From Limnohabitans sp. Rim28 (GTDB taxonomy: Bacteria; Pseudomonadota; Gammaproteobacteria; Burkholderiales; Burkholderiaceae_C): a stretch of DNA of 64,000 nt. The notes beneath the pieces were generated by a model that saw only the letters and a program-made list of their open reading frames with translations, was not told where the DNA came from and did no database searches. How positions within the stretch are numbered: position 1 is the first letter of the stretch; every line of letters starts with the position of its first letter. Shown piece by piece: positions 63,687 through 64,000 of this stretch. The DNA is taken from contig NZ_ALKN02000001.1 in the NCBI RefSeq assembly GCF_000293865.2, positions 310,001-374,000 of the forward strand, written 5' to 3'. A program made the translations under genes and the position numbers.

Positions 63687-64000
63687 ATGAGCCCCGAAGA
63701 CATCCTGAGCACTTACGGCCCCCGCGAATCCATGGAATACGACGTGGTCGTTGTCGGCGGCGGCCCCGGTGGCCTCTCGACGGCCATTCGCTTGAAGCAA
63801 CTGGCCGCTGAAAAAGGCCAAGACGTGTCGGTGGTCGTCCTTGAAAAAGGCGGCGAGCCCGGCGCGCACATCCTGTCGGGCGCCATCATGGACCCCAAGG
63901 CCTTGACCGAACTCTTCCCCGACTGGAAAGAGCGCGGCGCGCCCCTCAACCAGCCTGTGACTGACGACGCCTGGAGCTTTTTGAGCGAGACCGGCGCCAC
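63687..64000 (+). CDS. Electron transfer flavoprotein-ubiquinone oxidoreductase, N-terminal part
   Basis: The frame opens at the ATG at 63687 and continues past the window end without a stop (about 104 codons seen). The N-terminus MSPEDILSTYGPRESMEYD leads into the FAD motif VVVVGGGPGGLSTAIRLKQL, then VVLEKGGEPGAHILSGAIMD, a string characteristic of ETF-QO. The enzyme passes electrons from acyl-CoA dehydrogenases via ETF to ubiquinone at the inner membrane. Acyl-CoA-related genes just upstream fit this role. Confidence 0.92.
   Translation, partial: MSPEDILSTYGPRESMEYDVVVVGGGPGGLSTAIRLKQLAAEKGQDVSVVVLEKGGEPGAHILSGAIMDPKALTELFPDWKERGAPLNQPVTDDAWSFLSETGA

Noticed and set aside
1-64000. CRISPR arrays, prophage, insertion sequences, rRNA genes
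   Set aside because: No regularly spaced repeats, transposase or phage structural genes, or rRNA segments were seen anywhere in the window.

Overview
The window is ordinary, gene-dense chromosome from a GC-rich betaproteobacterium. The gene content and order (cysS-alkA-accA, ribD after a minor-pilin cluster, class 2 pyrD, a phasin, a Bug-type solute receptor, ETF-ubiquinone oxidoreductase, LIV-type transport) point to Burkholderiales, most likely Comamonadaceae and perhaps a freshwater Limnohabitans/Rhodoferax relative. That placement rests on recognition of proteins, not on a search. No phage, insertion sequence, CRISPR array or rRNA operon was found. One tRNA gene (Leu, anticodon UAA) is present.

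Layout. 1-8.8 kb: start of accA, alkA and cysS (minus strand), a TPR protein, two cyclophilins and lpxH (plus), a large DUF349 protein (minus) and a lytic transglycosylase (plus). 8.8-10.7 kb: a well-formed ZTP (pfl-motif) riboswitch leading into glyA and nrdR. 10.7-14.2 kb: five type IV pilin/minor pilin genes, one divergent and four in a tightly overlapping run. 14.2-20.3 kb: ribD, an acyl-CoA synthetase, rpiA, pyrD, a brnTA toxin-antitoxin pair and an acyl-CoA thioesterase. 20.5-30 kb (minus): parC, parE, an MFS carrier, rmuC, a 2-hydroxyacid dehydrogenase and a NhaD-type antiporter. 30-36.9 kb (minus): pncB and a LIV-type ABC transporter with fused permeases, preceded by a nitroreductase, a hotdog thioesterase and an HDAC-family deacetylase joined by ATGA overlaps.

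37-48.9 kb: phasin, patatin lipoprotein, Fur-box-preceded iron-binding protein, ahpC/ahpF, DUF423, a cyclopropane fatty acid synthase, an HSD10-like dehydrogenase behind a strong palindrome, higBA, gamma-glutamyltransferase and a Bug receptor. 49-56.6 kb: acs, a UPF0114 membrane protein, class I fumarase, murI, a UMF1-type MFS carrier, a conserved hypothetical gene, tRNA-Leu and a MAPEG protein. 56.7-64 kb: a 56-residue basic protein, GST, nitronate monooxygenase, FKBP, cupin, two AhpD/CMD-fold proteins, a TetR regulator divergent from a PF10118 protein, a thioesterase, an SDR and the start of ETF-QO.

The most rewarding signals are regulatory or structural: the ZTP riboswitch with a possible anti-Shine-Dalgarno partner, a promoter placed so that brnT would be leaderless, EF-hand-like D-x-N-x-N-G loops in three of the five minor pilins, a PilW lacking Glu+5, the LiuR-like palindrome before the HSD10 homologue, and a fused LivH-LivM permease without a nearby receptor gene. 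No wholly new multi-gene system was evident.
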